NCBI RefSeq assembly: GCF_040939125.1
Contig: NZ_CP162495.1
Location: 1,674,001 to 1,738,000, forward strand
DNA from: Clostridium sp. BJN0013
GTDB lineage: Bacteria > Bacillota > Clostridia > Clostridiales > Clostridiaceae
Direction of reading: 5' to 3'
Length of the DNA: 64,000 bases
A model generated the notes under the pieces. The model was not told the origin of the DNA, did not search any database, and worked only from the letters and a program-made list of their open reading frames with translations. Made by a program: the position numbers and the translations under genes. Of the stretch, positions 52,572 through 62,032 are shown piece after piece. Positions within the stretch are counted from its first letter, which is position 1, and each line of letters opens with the position of its first letter.

Positions 52572-52862
52572 AAAATTTAAAAGGAATAACTATACTTAAA
52601 TAGTATGACCAAAATTTTCAAATTGCATATAATATATAGGAAACAATTTTAATTAAAATATAAGGTATTCTTTAAATAAAAATTTTTATAATAAAACTAA
52701 TTTAATGAGATAAGTGTTTTTGTGACATTAAGCATTATACCCAACTTTAAACATTTTATATTTATTTTTCAAAAATTCATTTAATTACCTAGAGTATTTT
52801 TTATAGAACTGCACAAACTTTAAATGTAGCATCAAAGATTACTATTTAGAGAGGTGTTTATT

Positions 52863-53057
52863 ATGACACGTAACAATAAGTTAGTAGTCCCAGAAGCCAG
52901 AAAAGCCTTGAACAGGTTTAAGGTGGAATCAGCCAAAGAGGTTGGAGTAAATTTAAAAGATGGCTACAATGGAGATCTAACTGCCAGAGAAGCTGGTTCA
53001 GTGGGTGGAAACATGGTTAAGAAAATGATTAAAGCCTATGAAGAAGACTTAAAATAA
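52863..53057 (+). CDS. small acid-soluble spore protein, alpha/beta type
   Basis: 64 aa from ATG 52863 after GAGAGGTGTTTATT. NNKLVVPEARKALNRFKVE then VGVNLKDGYNGDLTAREAGS and GGNMVKKMI are the conserved blocks. Coats spore DNA. Followed by an AAGCCTG/CAGGCTT terminator (53074-53097). Confidence 0.95.
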   Translation: MTRNNKLVVPEARKALNRFKVESAKEVGVNLKDGYNGDLTAREAGSVGGNMVKKMIKAYEEDLK

Positions 53058-53123
53058 TAAAGTAATGGGAAGCCTGTACCTTGAGGGGTGCAGGCTTTAA
53101 TTAAGACAATAGAGTTCATACTC

Positions 53124-53309
53124 TCAAATCTTCTTCCACGTATCGTAGAACCATTCCATGTTCTTTCTTCCGAATTGCTTTGCCACATCCTCTTTAACCC
53201 TTTCGTCATAGATATTTAAGTTTGGAGTATATATAGCAGCTGCCTCAAATACTTTCTCATACAGCAGATCGAAAAGCTCATCATTAAATGTGTCTAATCC
53301 TTTAAACAT
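53124..53309 (-). CDS. hypothetical small protein
   Basis: 61 aa with AAAAAGGGGGCGTGATTA before ATG. Aromatic-rich helix pattern (DELFDLLYEKVFEAAAIYTP). Not recognised. Confidence 0.5.
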   Translation of the reverse strand: MFKGLDTFNDELFDLLYEKVFEAAAIYTPNLNIYDERVKEDVAKQFGRKNMEWFYDTWKKI

Positions 53310-53541
53310 TAATCACGCCCCCTTTTTGTTTCATTATACCTAATCTAAACAATTCGTCAAAATCCCTATATTTTCTACAGTTTCTATGCAAGAACATATG
53401 GATATTTAGTGCATACATTGTATATTACAAATTGCTATTAGATTATTTATTGAAAAATCCTGATATAATAGTGAAGTAGATTAATGTTTGTTCGGTAAAC
53501 TTGGGGGCGAACTTACATCATAGTAAGGGGAAATCGATTAT

Positions 53542-53820
53542 ATGTCATTTCTTGATAACTTAAATAAGACAGTCGGGAGTGCAGCGTCAGCGGCTGCTAA
53601 AAAATCAGGGGAACTCGTCGAAATAACTAAAATCAATATGAGCATCAACAAAGAGGAAGACAATATCAATAAGGTTTATGCAAAAATCGGAAAGAAATTC
53701 TATGAAGCCAATGCGGATTCAATGGAAAATGATGAATATGCTAAGCTTTTTAAACAGATAAAAAAACATCAGCAAACAATTAATGAACTAAAGAAAAAGC
53801 TGAAGCAGATAGGAGGATAA
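53542..53820 (+). CDS. coiled-coil protein
   Basis: 92 aa after AAGGGGAAATCG. N-terminal SFLDNLNKTVGSAASAAAKK, then KVYAKIGKKFYEANAD and a C-terminal coiled coil. Widely seen in clostridia (recollection) with unknown role. Confidence 0.6.
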   Translation: MSFLDNLNKTVGSAASAAAKKSGELVEITKINMSINKEEDNINKVYAKIGKKFYEANADSMENDEYAKLFKQIKKHQQTINELKKKLKQIGG

Positions 53821-53867
53821 AGACAATGAAGTAAGGAGGGGAGTTTAATATTCCCCTCTGTTATATT

Positions 53868-54335
53868 CTATAAGACATCTTTAATTTTTTCTTTCATTTT
53901 GTCAAAAGTCTTCTTGGAGATAAAATTTTTTTTATTTATACAATTTAAATATGCATTTTCCGAAATACCTAAAATCCTAGAGGCGTGTCTTTTATCTAAG
54001 CTATTTTTATTTCTCCATAGTTCTAATATTTTACTACAATCACGCACTATAAATTCCATGTAGTCATCACAAATTATAATATTGCCAAATAGTTCATATA
54101 ACTTTATTATTATATTAGGAGATGGGTTAATATTGCAATTTTCGTAAGATATAATTGTACCTGTAGAGATATTCAAAATTTTGCCTAGTTCTTTGGCTTT
54201 TATATTCTTATTTTTTCGTATTTTTCTTAGTCTAATTCCAAATGTATCTGATTCTAAATAAGGATATATAAGTCTTAGGCAATCATTTAAGTTGAATTCA
54301 AATGATTGGGTTAGTGTCGCAATACTATAAGTCAT
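53868..54335 (-). CDS. protein with two HTH (XRE-like) segments
   Basis: 155 aa. HTH 1 in KAKELGKILNISTGTIISYE; HTH 2 in DKRHASRILGISENAYLNCI. The start overlaps the end of the truncated flavoprotein gene by 4 bases (ATGA). A plasmid or phage-like regulator, role unknown. Confidence 0.6.
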   Translation of the reverse strand: MTYSIATLTQSFEFNLNDCLRLIYPYLESDTFGIRLRKIRKNKNIKAKELGKILNISTGTIISYENCNINPSPNIIIKLYELFGNIIICDDYMEFIVRDCSKILELWRNKNSLDKRHASRILGISENAYLNCINKKNFISKKTFDKMKEKIKDVL

Positions 54336-54592
54336 GGATGATTGTGACCTGGAAAATTTATATTTTTATGCCTTGTAACACTATCTGTGATATTTATTAA
54401 ATCTCCTGCTCCAAGAGCAATGATTTCTTCAGCAGCTGTATATCTGCCATTATTTCTCATTATGCCGCCTACATTTCCAAGGCCAAGTACCATATCTGTT
54501 TTTTCGTACATGACTACATCTGCTCCTGCTTTTTTAGCAGTTAGAGCTGCTGCACATCCAGACCAGCCGGAACCAATTACTACTGCTTTCAT
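54332..54592 (-). pseudogene. truncated FAD-dependent oxidoreductase (N-terminal part)
   Basis: 86 aa. The FAD-binding Rossmann start is AVVIGSGWSGCAAALTAKKA then GADVVMYEKTD. Family members are 400 aa or more. Here the reading ends after FPGHNHP and runs into the HTH gene, so the rest is missing. Upstream neighbour is a flavin/iron-sulfur reductase with which the full enzyme would pair. Confidence 0.65.
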
Positions 54593-54603
54593 GAAAAGAC
54601 CTC

Positions 54604-55554
54604 CTATATAAATTCTTTATTTTTAAACAAATCTCTTGGATCCATTTGAATTTTGCATAACCTCTTAACTCCATTATTGGTACAGCTTGAGCATATTCCT
54701 TCACCACAGTTCATTTTAGTGTTGTTACAGCAGGAGAAATTTATAGATTTTACTGATTGAATAATTTTATAAGTTAGGGTATCAGAACCACCACAGTGAA
54801 TTATATTTATATTTTCAGCATCTATGATTTCCTTTAAGATAGATTTAAATTCTTTTGTAAGATTTCCATCTTCTAATATACTGCAATGTATGGTTTTAGA
54901 ACTATACTCTTCGAAGTACTCCCTGGCAAAGTTATTTTCAAATTGAGTATCCAAAATAGATATAATTTTGTTATTATTACAGTGTAGATTTTTCATAACG
55001 GAAATTGAAGGCGAAATACCTATTCCTCTTGCTATAATTAAAGATGTGCCATCTTTAGCATTATAAATATTTGATAATCCCATTATTCCATTTGAAAAAG
55101 GACCTCTAAGTAGTATTTTCTGATTTTTATTTAATTGAAATAGTTTTTTAGTTTTTATGCCAATTAATTTTATGGCAACTTTTAAAAAAACTTCATCTGT
55201 GTTAGCTTCCATTATTGATATGGGAACATCGTAATAATTTATACTTTCTTCACCTCTCATAAATACAAAACTTCCAGGATAAGTTAGCTCTTTTACAAGA
55301 TTTTCGGGAGCTTTTAGTGTAAATATACATACATCATCCTGAAGTATTTCTTTTTTTAATATATATGAGATATAAGTTCCTCTTAATTTTTTTACTTTAT
55401 TTCCATTTGACATACATTGTTCATATATACATATACCATGCCAATTTTTACATTGACAGAATTTTTCACCAGAAAGTTGGGAACAGGACACGCAGTCAAG
55501 AGTTTCTGCAAGATGACATGGACAATAAATACTCCCAGCGTCAATACAATACAT
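54604..55554 (-). CDS. PyrK/sulfide dehydrogenase-like FAD/NAD(P) reductase subunit
   Basis: 316 aa. Cys-rich N-terminus (CPCHLAETLDCVSCSQL...CQCKNW), a ferredoxin-reductase-like FAD segment, IIARGIGISPSISVM for NAD(P) and a C-terminal [2Fe-2S] segment (CGEGICSSC...LC). Passes electrons to a partner flavoprotein, whose gene downstream is truncated. Confidence 0.75.
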   Translation of the reverse strand: MYCIDAGSIYCPCHLAETLDCVSCSQLSGEKFCQCKNWHGICIYEQCMSNGNKVKKLRGTYISYILKKEILQDDVCIFTLKAPENLVKELTYPGSFVFMRGEESINYYDVPISIMEANTDEVFLKVAIKLIGIKTKKLFQLNKNQKILLRGPFSNGIMGLSNIYNAKDGTSLIIARGIGISPSISVMKNLHCNNNKIISILDTQFENNFAREYFEEYSSKTIHCSILEDGNLTKEFKSILKEIIDAENINIIHCGGSDTLTYKIIQSVKSINFSCCNNTKMNCGEGICSSCTNNGVKRLCKIQMDPRDLFKNKEFI

Positions 55555-55687
55555 GCAAATAACCTCCGTCTATTATTTATTGTAAGTTTTTATTTTTGAT
55601 AAAATATTTATCCGAAAGCTGCAATTAGCTAATACCCCAGTCTCTCGAAAATGGAGGATAAGCAATGCTGCGCTCCTGGATAAGTTC

Positions 55688-55743
55688 TTCTAAGATTTAG
55701 ATGAAGAGTATTCCCTATAGCAAATTCCATCTGAATCTAAGAA
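55688..55743. repeat. imperfect inverted repeat in the gap 55555-55982
   Basis: Arms TTCTAAGATTTAGATG (55688-55703) and CATCTGAATCTAAGAA (55728-55743), 14 of 16 pairs. It is preceded by a GC-richer segment (CCCCAGTCTCTCG...GGAGCGC-like) unlike the AT-rich surroundings. May be a small mobile repeat or structured RNA. The rest of the gap holds nothing I can identify. Confidence 0.4.
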
Positions 55744-55982
55744 TCACTTGATTATAAATATGTGTATAATATCAGATTATTTTTCTATATAATGTTTTGT
55801 TACTTTAAAATATATAACAGTAGAAATTATTTAATCTATCTATGTATGAACTTGCAGTGCAATTTATTTTGTGCCATTTAATGAATTAATCGTATGTAAA
55901 AAATAAACACCAGTAATAAAACTGGTGTTTATTTCTGTATTATATAAATTAAGTAAGTTATATGAAGTAAGTGTTCTAAATA

Positions 55983-56333
55983 TTAATACCAATCATCGTG
56001 ACCACTATATGGCAGCATTATAGGCATGATAAATGCCATTGGCATATGATGCATTTTAGGTCTGCGTCTACGCCTTCTTCTACGTCTGCGCCTTCTTCTG
56101 CGTTTTCTGGGATCTTTTCGTCTATACCCAGGATAGTATAAAGAGTCCTCATCATCTTCAAGTTCATCATCATAAGGATCTTCGTCTATACACTCATCGT
56201 CCATTAATCGAGTATAAGGCATGGAACAGTAAGGACAATACATAGGGGATTCGAAATCGTAGGAATTTTCAAAGTCATAGGAGTCCTCAACCTTTTCGTT
56301 ACTGATATTGTCATTAGCATCATTAATGCTCAT
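55983..56333 (-). CDS. protein with acidic region, CxxC and 16-arginine tract
   Basis: 116 aa from ATG 56333 after GGAGGTACTTC. CPYCSMPY, then an Asp/Glu-rich segment, then 16 Arg in a row, then a Met/His-rich tail (KMHHMPMAFIMPIMLP). Composition suggests a spore-coat or nucleic-acid-associated protein. Not recognised. Confidence 0.55.
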   Translation of the reverse strand: MSINDANDNISNEKVEDSYDFENSYDFESPMYCPYCSMPYTRLMDDECIDEDPYDDELEDDEDSLYYPGYRRKDPRKRRRRRRRRRRRRRRPKMHHMPMAFIMPIMLPYSGHDDWY

Positions 56334-56461
56334 GAAGTACCTCCGCAAATTTATTTACAATGTTATACTATGAATAAAATAGAATATTTGTGAATGAATA
56401 ATAAAATATATTTATGAACAGTATTCCTTATCTAAAAGAACATATTTAGATTTATTATTTT

Positions 56462-56640
56462 TCATTTTAGTTCCATATCATTTATTATTTTTCTAATTGT
56501 CTTCCTGTATACATTTAACATTCCGGCAATTTGTGTCTTGTTATATCCTTTTTCAAATAAGGTGGTAAAATTATAGAACTTAAACTTAAAAATTTTATTT
56601 GCACTTTTTGATAAAATTTTAACATTATAATTGCAATAAG
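56462..56640 (-). pseudogene. HTH-protein remnant
   Basis: Open reading without a start: TTLFEKGYNKTQIAGMLNVY then RKTIRKIINDMELK and stop, a resolvase/transposase-type HTH. It lies in the 340-base gap between two genes. The remainder of the gap is AT-rich with no other feature. Confidence 0.4.
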
Positions 56641-56689
56641 TTGATAAACGTAGTAAAATAAAATTATTAGATAAGAGGAGGCATATAAA

Positions 56690-56971
56690 ATGGATAAATT
56701 AGATCAAATATTACAGATATTCAATACTATAAAAGAAGGAGAACCATATTTATATGGCAATTATAAGGAATTTGGGATAAATATAAAAGTATATATAGGA
56801 TTTGATAAGTATAAGAATAGTTTTTGTCAAATCGTAAAAGAAAATGGGGCTATTAGAAATACAAGGGATATTCAAATTAATCAAGTATTCTTTTATTTAA
56901 AAAATATATTTGATGAAATAGATGGAGTTGAAAAAAGTAATTGGCAAAAAAATTTTAAAGAGGAATATTAA
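56690..56971 (+). CDS. hypothetical protein
   Basis: 93 aa after AGAGGAGGCATATAAA. LQIFNTIKEGEPYLYGNYKE start, small alpha/beta look. Not recognised. Ends just before a 38-bp palindrome. Confidence 0.5.
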   Translation: MDKLDQILQIFNTIKEGEPYLYGNYKEFGINIKVYIGFDKYKNSFCQIVKENGAIRNTRDIQINQVFFYLKNIFDEIDGVEKSNWQKNFKEEY

Positions 56972-56980
56972 GTTAAAAAT

Positions 56981-57018
56981 ATAGGGTAGTTAGTTAAATA
57001 TTTAACTAACTACCCTAT
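56981..57018. terminator. 38-bp perfect palindrome
   Basis: Arms of 19 bases, ATAGGGTAGTTAGTTAAAT and its complement, with no loop, followed by AATAATTTT. A terminator for the preceding gene, though unusually perfect. Confidence 0.6.
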
Positions 57019-57148
57019 AATAATTTTAAGAGGATAGATCAAAATAAGTGGCTAATTTGAGAGTTTTCTCAATTTATCTTGTGTATACAGATGTCATTAT
57101 CAATGATGATGATACATATTTATCCTGTTTAAACTTGATAATAATCGA

Positions 57149-57745
57149 ATGATCGTTTATTATTTAAATATGAGATGTAAAGATGAAAATAAAAAAGAAA
57201 ATATTTTTACTGCAACGATACAACTTATTAATGAAATTGGTTTTTCTGAGATATCTATGTCTAAGATCGCTAAAAGGGCTGGTGTATCGTCTTCAACTAT
57301 TTATGTATACTTTAAAAATAAAAATGACATGATTAATAAATTGTATCTGACAGTCAAACAAAAGATGAGCTGCGAAATATTTTATGGCATTGATGCATCT
57401 ACTACGGTAAAAGCAGGATTTGAGTTGGTGTTTAGAAACTATCTCAAGTTTCTTTTGAACTGTAAGGACTATTTTCTCTTCATAGAACAGTTTGCAAACT
57501 CACCATTGATTCAAAGTTTAAGCCGTGAAGAGGGTTTAAACTTATTTTTACCAATGTATCAGTTATTTGAAAGGGGAAAAAGTGAAAATATTTTAAAAAA
57601 AGTAGATACAGATTTATTGATTATTTATGCTTATACTCCTATCAATCAGGTAGCAAAAGCTTGTTTAAATGGGGAATTTAAATTAAATGAGGAGAAAATC
57701 AAGAAAATAATTCAAATGAGTTGGGATGCTATAAGACTACACTAG
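57149..57745 (+). CDS. TetR/AcrR-family regulator
   Basis: 198 aa (or 191 from ATG 57170). N-terminal HTH: ENIFTATIQLINEIGFSEIS, then MSKIAKRAGVSSSTIYVYFK. The C-terminal ligand domain is helical. Probably controls the aldo/keto reductase gene 90 bases downstream; AATCGAATGATCGTTTATT upstream may be its operator. Confidence 0.88.
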   Translation: MIVYYLNMRCKDENKKENIFTATIQLINEIGFSEISMSKIAKRAGVSSSTIYVYFKNKNDMINKLYLTVKQKMSCEIFYGIDASTTVKAGFELVFRNYLKFLLNCKDYFLFIEQFANSPLIQSLSREEGLNLFLPMYQLFERGKSENILKKVDTDLLIIYAYTPINQVAKACLNGEFKLNEEKIKKIIQMSWDAIRLH

Positions 57746-57834
57746 TTAGTAACTTAAGCTATGTTATAATAAAATAAAAATCTGGTAAAAAATTCAACAA
57801 CACAAACTACAAAATATTTTTGGGAGGAATTATA

Positions 57835-58974
57835 ATGTTATACAGAAAATTTGGTAGGACAAATGAAATGGTTTCAATTTTGGGATTTGGATGTATGAGG
57901 CTTCCAATCCTTCCAGGAAGGGATTTATCTAAGATTGATGAAAAAAAAGCTATGGAGCTAGTTCGTTATTCAATCGATAAGGGAGTAAACTATATAGACA
58001 CTGCATACCCTTATCATGGAACTGGTATGAGTAAAGGCGGGAAAAGTGAACCATTTGTAGCAAAAGCGCTAAAAAATGGTTACAGGAAGAAAGTTAAATT
58101 GGCTACTAAACTACCTAGTTGGTTGATAAAAACAAGAAATGATATGGATAAATACTTGAACGAACAATTGGAACGCCTTGAAACAGATTATATAGATTTT
58201 TATTTAGTACATTCACTTAATCACAGAGATTGGGATAGGTTAAAAGAAAATGGTATTGATGAATTTTTAGATTCCGCTATAAAAGACGGCAGAATAAAAT
58301 ATGCTGGATTTTCATTCCATGACAAACTGGATCTCTTTAAAGAAATAGTTGATTACTATGATTGGTCATTTTGTCAGATACAATACAACTACCTGGATGA
58401 GAATTTTCAGGCTGGAACAGAAGGATTAAAATATGCGGCTGGAAAGGGATTAGGAGTTACAATTATGGAGCCTCTTAGAGGAGGCAAACTTGTTAATAAT
58501 CTTCCCGAGAAAGCTAAAACCACTTTCAGTGAAGCAACTATAAAAAGAACCCCATCAGAGTGGGGATTAAGATGGGTATGGAATCATCCAGAAGTATCAG
58601 TTGTTCTCAGCGGTATGAATTCCATAGATCAGGTCATAGAAAATATAAAAATAGCTAATGAGGCAAAAGAAAATTCGTTGACAGAAAAAGAATTAAAAAT
58701 AATTGATGAAGTTAAAAATATTATTAAGGGAAAAGTGAAAGTTAATTGTACGGCCTGTGGATACTGTATGCCATGTCCTTCAGGTGTAAATATTCCTGGA
58801 TGTTTCAGTTCTTATAATAATCATAGTATGTTTGAAAAAGATGAAACTTATGGATTTATTCCACCTGATCAAAAGGCATCAAATTGTGTGGAATGTGGTA
58901 AATGTGAAACTCATTGTCCACAAAATATTCCAATTCGTGAAAAATTAAAAAAAGTTAGATTATTATTTGAATAA
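57835..58974 (+). CDS. aldo/keto reductase with C-terminal 4Fe-4S domain
   Basis: 379 aa from ATG 57835 after TTGGGAGGAATTATA. AKR barrel: FGRTNEMVSILGFGCMRLP, NYIDTAYPYHG (catalytic D and Y), VHSLNHRDW. C-terminal CTACGYCMPCPSGVNIP and CVECGKCETHCP bind an iron-sulfur cluster. Oxidoreductase of unknown substrate. Confidence 0.92.
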   Translation: MLYRKFGRTNEMVSILGFGCMRLPILPGRDLSKIDEKKAMELVRYSIDKGVNYIDTAYPYHGTGMSKGGKSEPFVAKALKNGYRKKVKLATKLPSWLIKTRNDMDKYLNEQLERLETDYIDFYLVHSLNHRDWDRLKENGIDEFLDSAIKDGRIKYAGFSFHDKLDLFKEIVDYYDWSFCQIQYNYLDENFQAGTEGLKYAAGKGLGVTIMEPLRGGKLVNNLPEKAKTTFSEATIKRTPSEWGLRWVWNHPEVSVVLSGMNSIDQVIENIKIANEAKENSLTEKELKIIDEVKNIIKGKVKVNCTACGYCMPCPSGVNIPGCFSSYNNHSMFEKDETYGFIPPDQKASNCVECGKCETHCPQNIPIREKLKKVRLLFE

Positions 58975-59095
58975 AATTTAATAATATTCACTTGATAAAG
59001 GCTTAAAGGTTGAGATGGAGAAAAGCATTCTTTACGAGCAAACCCCACCTGGACCTAAAAATCACTTGATAAAAAATGCATTGGAGAGTATAGAA

Positions 59096-60316
59096 ATGAA
59101 AGTATTATATTATGATTGTTTCTGCGGAATAAGCGGAGATATGAATTTAGGAGCATTAATTGATTTAGGTGTAGACAAAGAATATTTAATAAAAGAACTT
59201 TCAAAACTCAATTTGGATTCTGAATATGAAATAGTAATTAAAAAAAATATTAAAAAGGGTATAACAGGAACTAAGGTTGATGTAATTCTAAAAGAACAAC
59301 ACAGCCATAAGCATGAGAATTATCATTACCATGATGAACATAGTCACCATAGAAATTTGAAAGACATTAAAAATATAATAAGTACAAGTGATTTAAGTAA
59401 ACAAGTTAAAAAGTTAAGTCTAGATATATTCATGAGAATAGCACAGGCAGAGGCTGAAGTACATGGAACATCTATATATGAAGTTCATTTTCATGAAGTT
59501 GGTGCTGTAGATTCTATTATAGATATCGTAGGAGCGGCAGTAGCATTAGATTATTTGGATGTTGATAAGATTATGGCTTCACCTGTCCAAGTGGGAGGCG
59601 GATTTGTAAGGTGTGCCCATGGTCTTATACCTGTTCCTGCACCAGCAACTGTTAATATATTAAAAAATATACCAATTAAGTCTGGCATAGTATCCTTTGA
59701 GACTACTACCCCTACAGGAGCGGCAATTTTAGCAGAGAATGTTACAGAGTTTTCCGATAAAATAGAATTCTTAGTAGAAAAAATAGGATATGGAATAGGA
59801 AATAGAGATTTAGAAATTCCTAATGTGCTAAGAGTCTATTTAGGTAAAGAAAAAAAACATGAGGAAATAGAAAAACAATATGTATTGGAAACCAATATAG
59901 ATGATATGAATCCAGAATTCTACAGTTATGTTGAAGAAAGGCTTTTTGACAGAGGAGCCTTAGATGTGTTTAAAACCCCTATTATTATGAAAAAAGGAAG
60001 GCCTGCCATAAAGCTAAGCATACTGGTGGATGAAAAAAATGAAAAAGGTGTAATGGAGGTAATTTTTAAAGAAACTACTTCCATTGGCATTAGAAAATTT
60101 GAAGCTGAAAAAATAATGCTTCATAGAGACTTTTTAAAAGTCAAAACTCAATATGGATATATAAATGTAAAAAACTCATATTATCAAGGTGAGTTAATTA
60201 AGTATAAAGCAGAATATGAAGATTGTAAAGCCATAGCGGAACAAAACAATATACCTATCAGAAAAGTTTATAGGGAAGTTCAGAAAGTAATAGAAGAGAA
60301 TGATATATATTCATAA
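59096..60316 (+). CDS. larC: LarC, nickel-pincer cofactor cyclometallase
   Basis: 406 aa from ATG 59096 after GGAGAG (an upstream in-frame ATG at 59015 is possible). KVLYYDCFCGISGDMNLGAL start, VHFHEVGAVDSIIDIVGAA, TTTPTGAAIL and a His-rich loop (HSHKHENYHYHDEHSHH). Inserts nickel into the pincer nucleotide. A single ORF, where some species need a frameshift. Confidence 0.93.
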   Translation: MKVLYYDCFCGISGDMNLGALIDLGVDKEYLIKELSKLNLDSEYEIVIKKNIKKGITGTKVDVILKEQHSHKHENYHYHDEHSHHRNLKDIKNIISTSDLSKQVKKLSLDIFMRIAQAEAEVHGTSIYEVHFHEVGAVDSIIDIVGAAVALDYLDVDKIMASPVQVGGGFVRCAHGLIPVPAPATVNILKNIPIKSGIVSFETTTPTGAAILAENVTEFSDKIEFLVEKIGYGIGNRDLEIPNVLRVYLGKEKKHEEIEKQYVLETNIDDMNPEFYSYVEERLFDRGALDVFKTPIIMKKGRPAIKLSILVDEKNEKGVMEVIFKETTSIGIRKFEAEKIMLHRDFLKVKTQYGYINVKNSYYQGELIKYKAEYEDCKAIAEQNNIPIRKVYREVQKVIEENDIYS

Positions 60317-60334
60317 GGTACTAGGAGGAATACA

Positions 60335-61081
60335 ATGAATAAGGATGATATAAGAAAATTACTTGAATCTGTAAAAACTAATGAAATTGAAATAGAAGAA
60401 GCTGTAAAAAAATTTGAAGATTTGCCTTTTAAGGATTTGGATTTTGCTAAAATTGACAATCATAGAGAAATAAGAATGGGATACCCTGAAGTAATATATT
60501 GTGCAGGAAAAACAGTAGAACAAGTAAAAAATATCATTCAATTTATGATTACAAAAGACAATAATATATTAGCCACTCGAGCTAATGAGGAGATTTATAA
60601 TTCAGTAAAGGAAATATGTCCAGATGCCAAATATAATCATCTTGGTAGAACAATTACTATTAGAAAAAAAGAAGAAAGTCTGACAAATAGCTATATTGCC
60701 ATAGTTTCAGCAGGAACATCTGATTTGCCAGTAGTAGAAGAAGCAGCAGAAACAGCAATGATATTTGGAAATAGAATAGAAAAGATTACAGATGTAGGAG
60801 TTGCTGGTATCCACAGAGTATTTGCAAAATTAGATATTATAAGAGGAGCAAAGGTTATTATAGTTATTGCCGGAATGGAAGGGGCACTTGCAAGTGTTGT
60901 GGGAGGCCTCGTAGATAAACCAATTATAGCAGTTCCTACAAGTGTTGGTTATGGAGCAAACTTTGGAGGTCTTTCAGCACTTTTATCTATGCTAAATAGT
61001 TGCGCAAGCGGCGTTAGTGTAGTAAATATAGATAATGGATTCGGTGCAGCATATAATGCCAGCATTATTAATAAGCTATAA
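60335..61081 (+). CDS. larB: LarB, pyridinium-3,5-biscarboxylic acid synthase
   Basis: 248 aa after TAGGAGGAATACA. Carboxylase/hydrolase of NaAD in the nickel-pincer pathway. [16 protein letters not shown] and the PurE-like [25 protein letters not shown] and [15 protein letters not shown]. 19 bases after larC, same operon. Confidence 0.93.
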   Translation: MNKDDIRKLLESVKTNEIEIEEAVKKFEDLPFKDLDFAKIDNHREIRMGYPEVIYCAGKTVEQVKNIIQFMITKDNNILATRANEEIYNSVKEICPDAKYNHLGRTITIRKKEESLTNSYIAIVSAGTSDLPVVEEAAETAMIFGNRIEKITDVGVAGIHRVFAKLDIIRGAKVIIVIAGMEGALASVVGGLVDKPIIAVPTSVGYGANFGGLSALLSMLNSCASGVSVVNIDNGFGAAYNASIINKL

Positions 61082-61110
61082 GTTAAAGTAGTTAGGGGAG
61101 GCCCATTTAT

Positions 61111-61938
61111 ATGGTACTTAATGAAAAATTACAATTACTTAAAGATATAATTAAAGAAAAAGGTAGTGCAGCTGTAGCATTTTCAGGTGGAGTAGACAGC
61201 ACATTTCTTGTAAAAATAGCACATGAGGTATTAGGAGCTAAATTGGTAGCAGTGACAGCAACCTCATCCACTTATCCTGAAAGAGAATTGAAAGAGGCAA
61301 TTAATTATGCCAAAGATATAGGAGTGAAGCATGTTATAATTTCTTCTGAAGAACTTGAAATTGAGGGCTTTGCAAACAACTCCATAAATAGATGTTATTA
61401 TTGTAAAAAAGAACTTTTTACAATAATAAAAGAAGTTGCTTTGGCTAATGGAGTAGAATATATTTTCGATGGTTCTAATTTGGATGATATGAACGATTTT
61501 AGACCAGGAATGCAAGCAGCAACAGAACTAGAAGTGATAAGTCCACTTAAACAAGCAGGTTTAACTAAAGATGATATTAGACAATTGTCAAAAAAATTTG
61601 GACTTCCAACTTGGGATAAGCCATCTTTTGCATGTCTATCCTCTAGATTTCCTTATGGAAATAAGATAACCTTATCTAAACTAAAGATGGTAGAAGAAGC
61701 TGAACAATTTCTCATTGATATGGGAATAAGACAAGTTAGAGTAAGATATCATGAACAAATAGCTAGAATTGAGGTTTCACCTGAAGAAAGAGAAAAATTT
61801 TTTAGTATTGAATTTATGGATAAAGTAGGTAATAAATTCAAGGATATAGGATTTACATATGTTACTTTAGATATATTAGGTTATAGAACTGGAAGCATGA
61901 ATGAGGTTTTAACAAAAGAAGATAAATCAATGGAGTGA
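61111..61938 (+). CDS. larE: LarE, ATP-dependent sulfur-transfer enzyme
   Basis: 275 aa. PP-loop AFSGGVDSTFLVK, then AVTATSSTYPERELKEA, RCYYCKKELF and the KPSFACLSSRFPYG segment. Converts the carboxylates to thiocarboxylates. Cys of CLSSR is the likely sulfur donor site or cluster ligand. Completes larCBE; larA is not in the window. Confidence 0.93.
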   Translation: MVLNEKLQLLKDIIKEKGSAAVAFSGGVDSTFLVKIAHEVLGAKLVAVTATSSTYPERELKEAINYAKDIGVKHVIISSEELEIEGFANNSINRCYYCKKELFTIIKEVALANGVEYIFDGSNLDDMNDFRPGMQAATELEVISPLKQAGLTKDDIRQLSKKFGLPTWDKPSFACLSSRFPYGNKITLSKLKMVEEAEQFLIDMGIRQVRVRYHEQIARIEVSPEEREKFFSIEFMDKVGNKFKDIGFTYVTLDILGYRTGSMNEVLTKEDKSME

Positions 61939-62032
61939 CGGAACTGTAAATTGTTGTGAAGTATTTTATGTTTCAAAATCGTTATATATAGTATAAGACT
62001 AAAAAATTATAACGATAGGAGATGAAATTCTT

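Noticed and set aside
59015-59095. Upstream start of larC
   Set aside because: The LarC family begins MKVLYYDCFCG, and GGAGAG precedes ATG 59096; the extension is not family-like, though not excluded.
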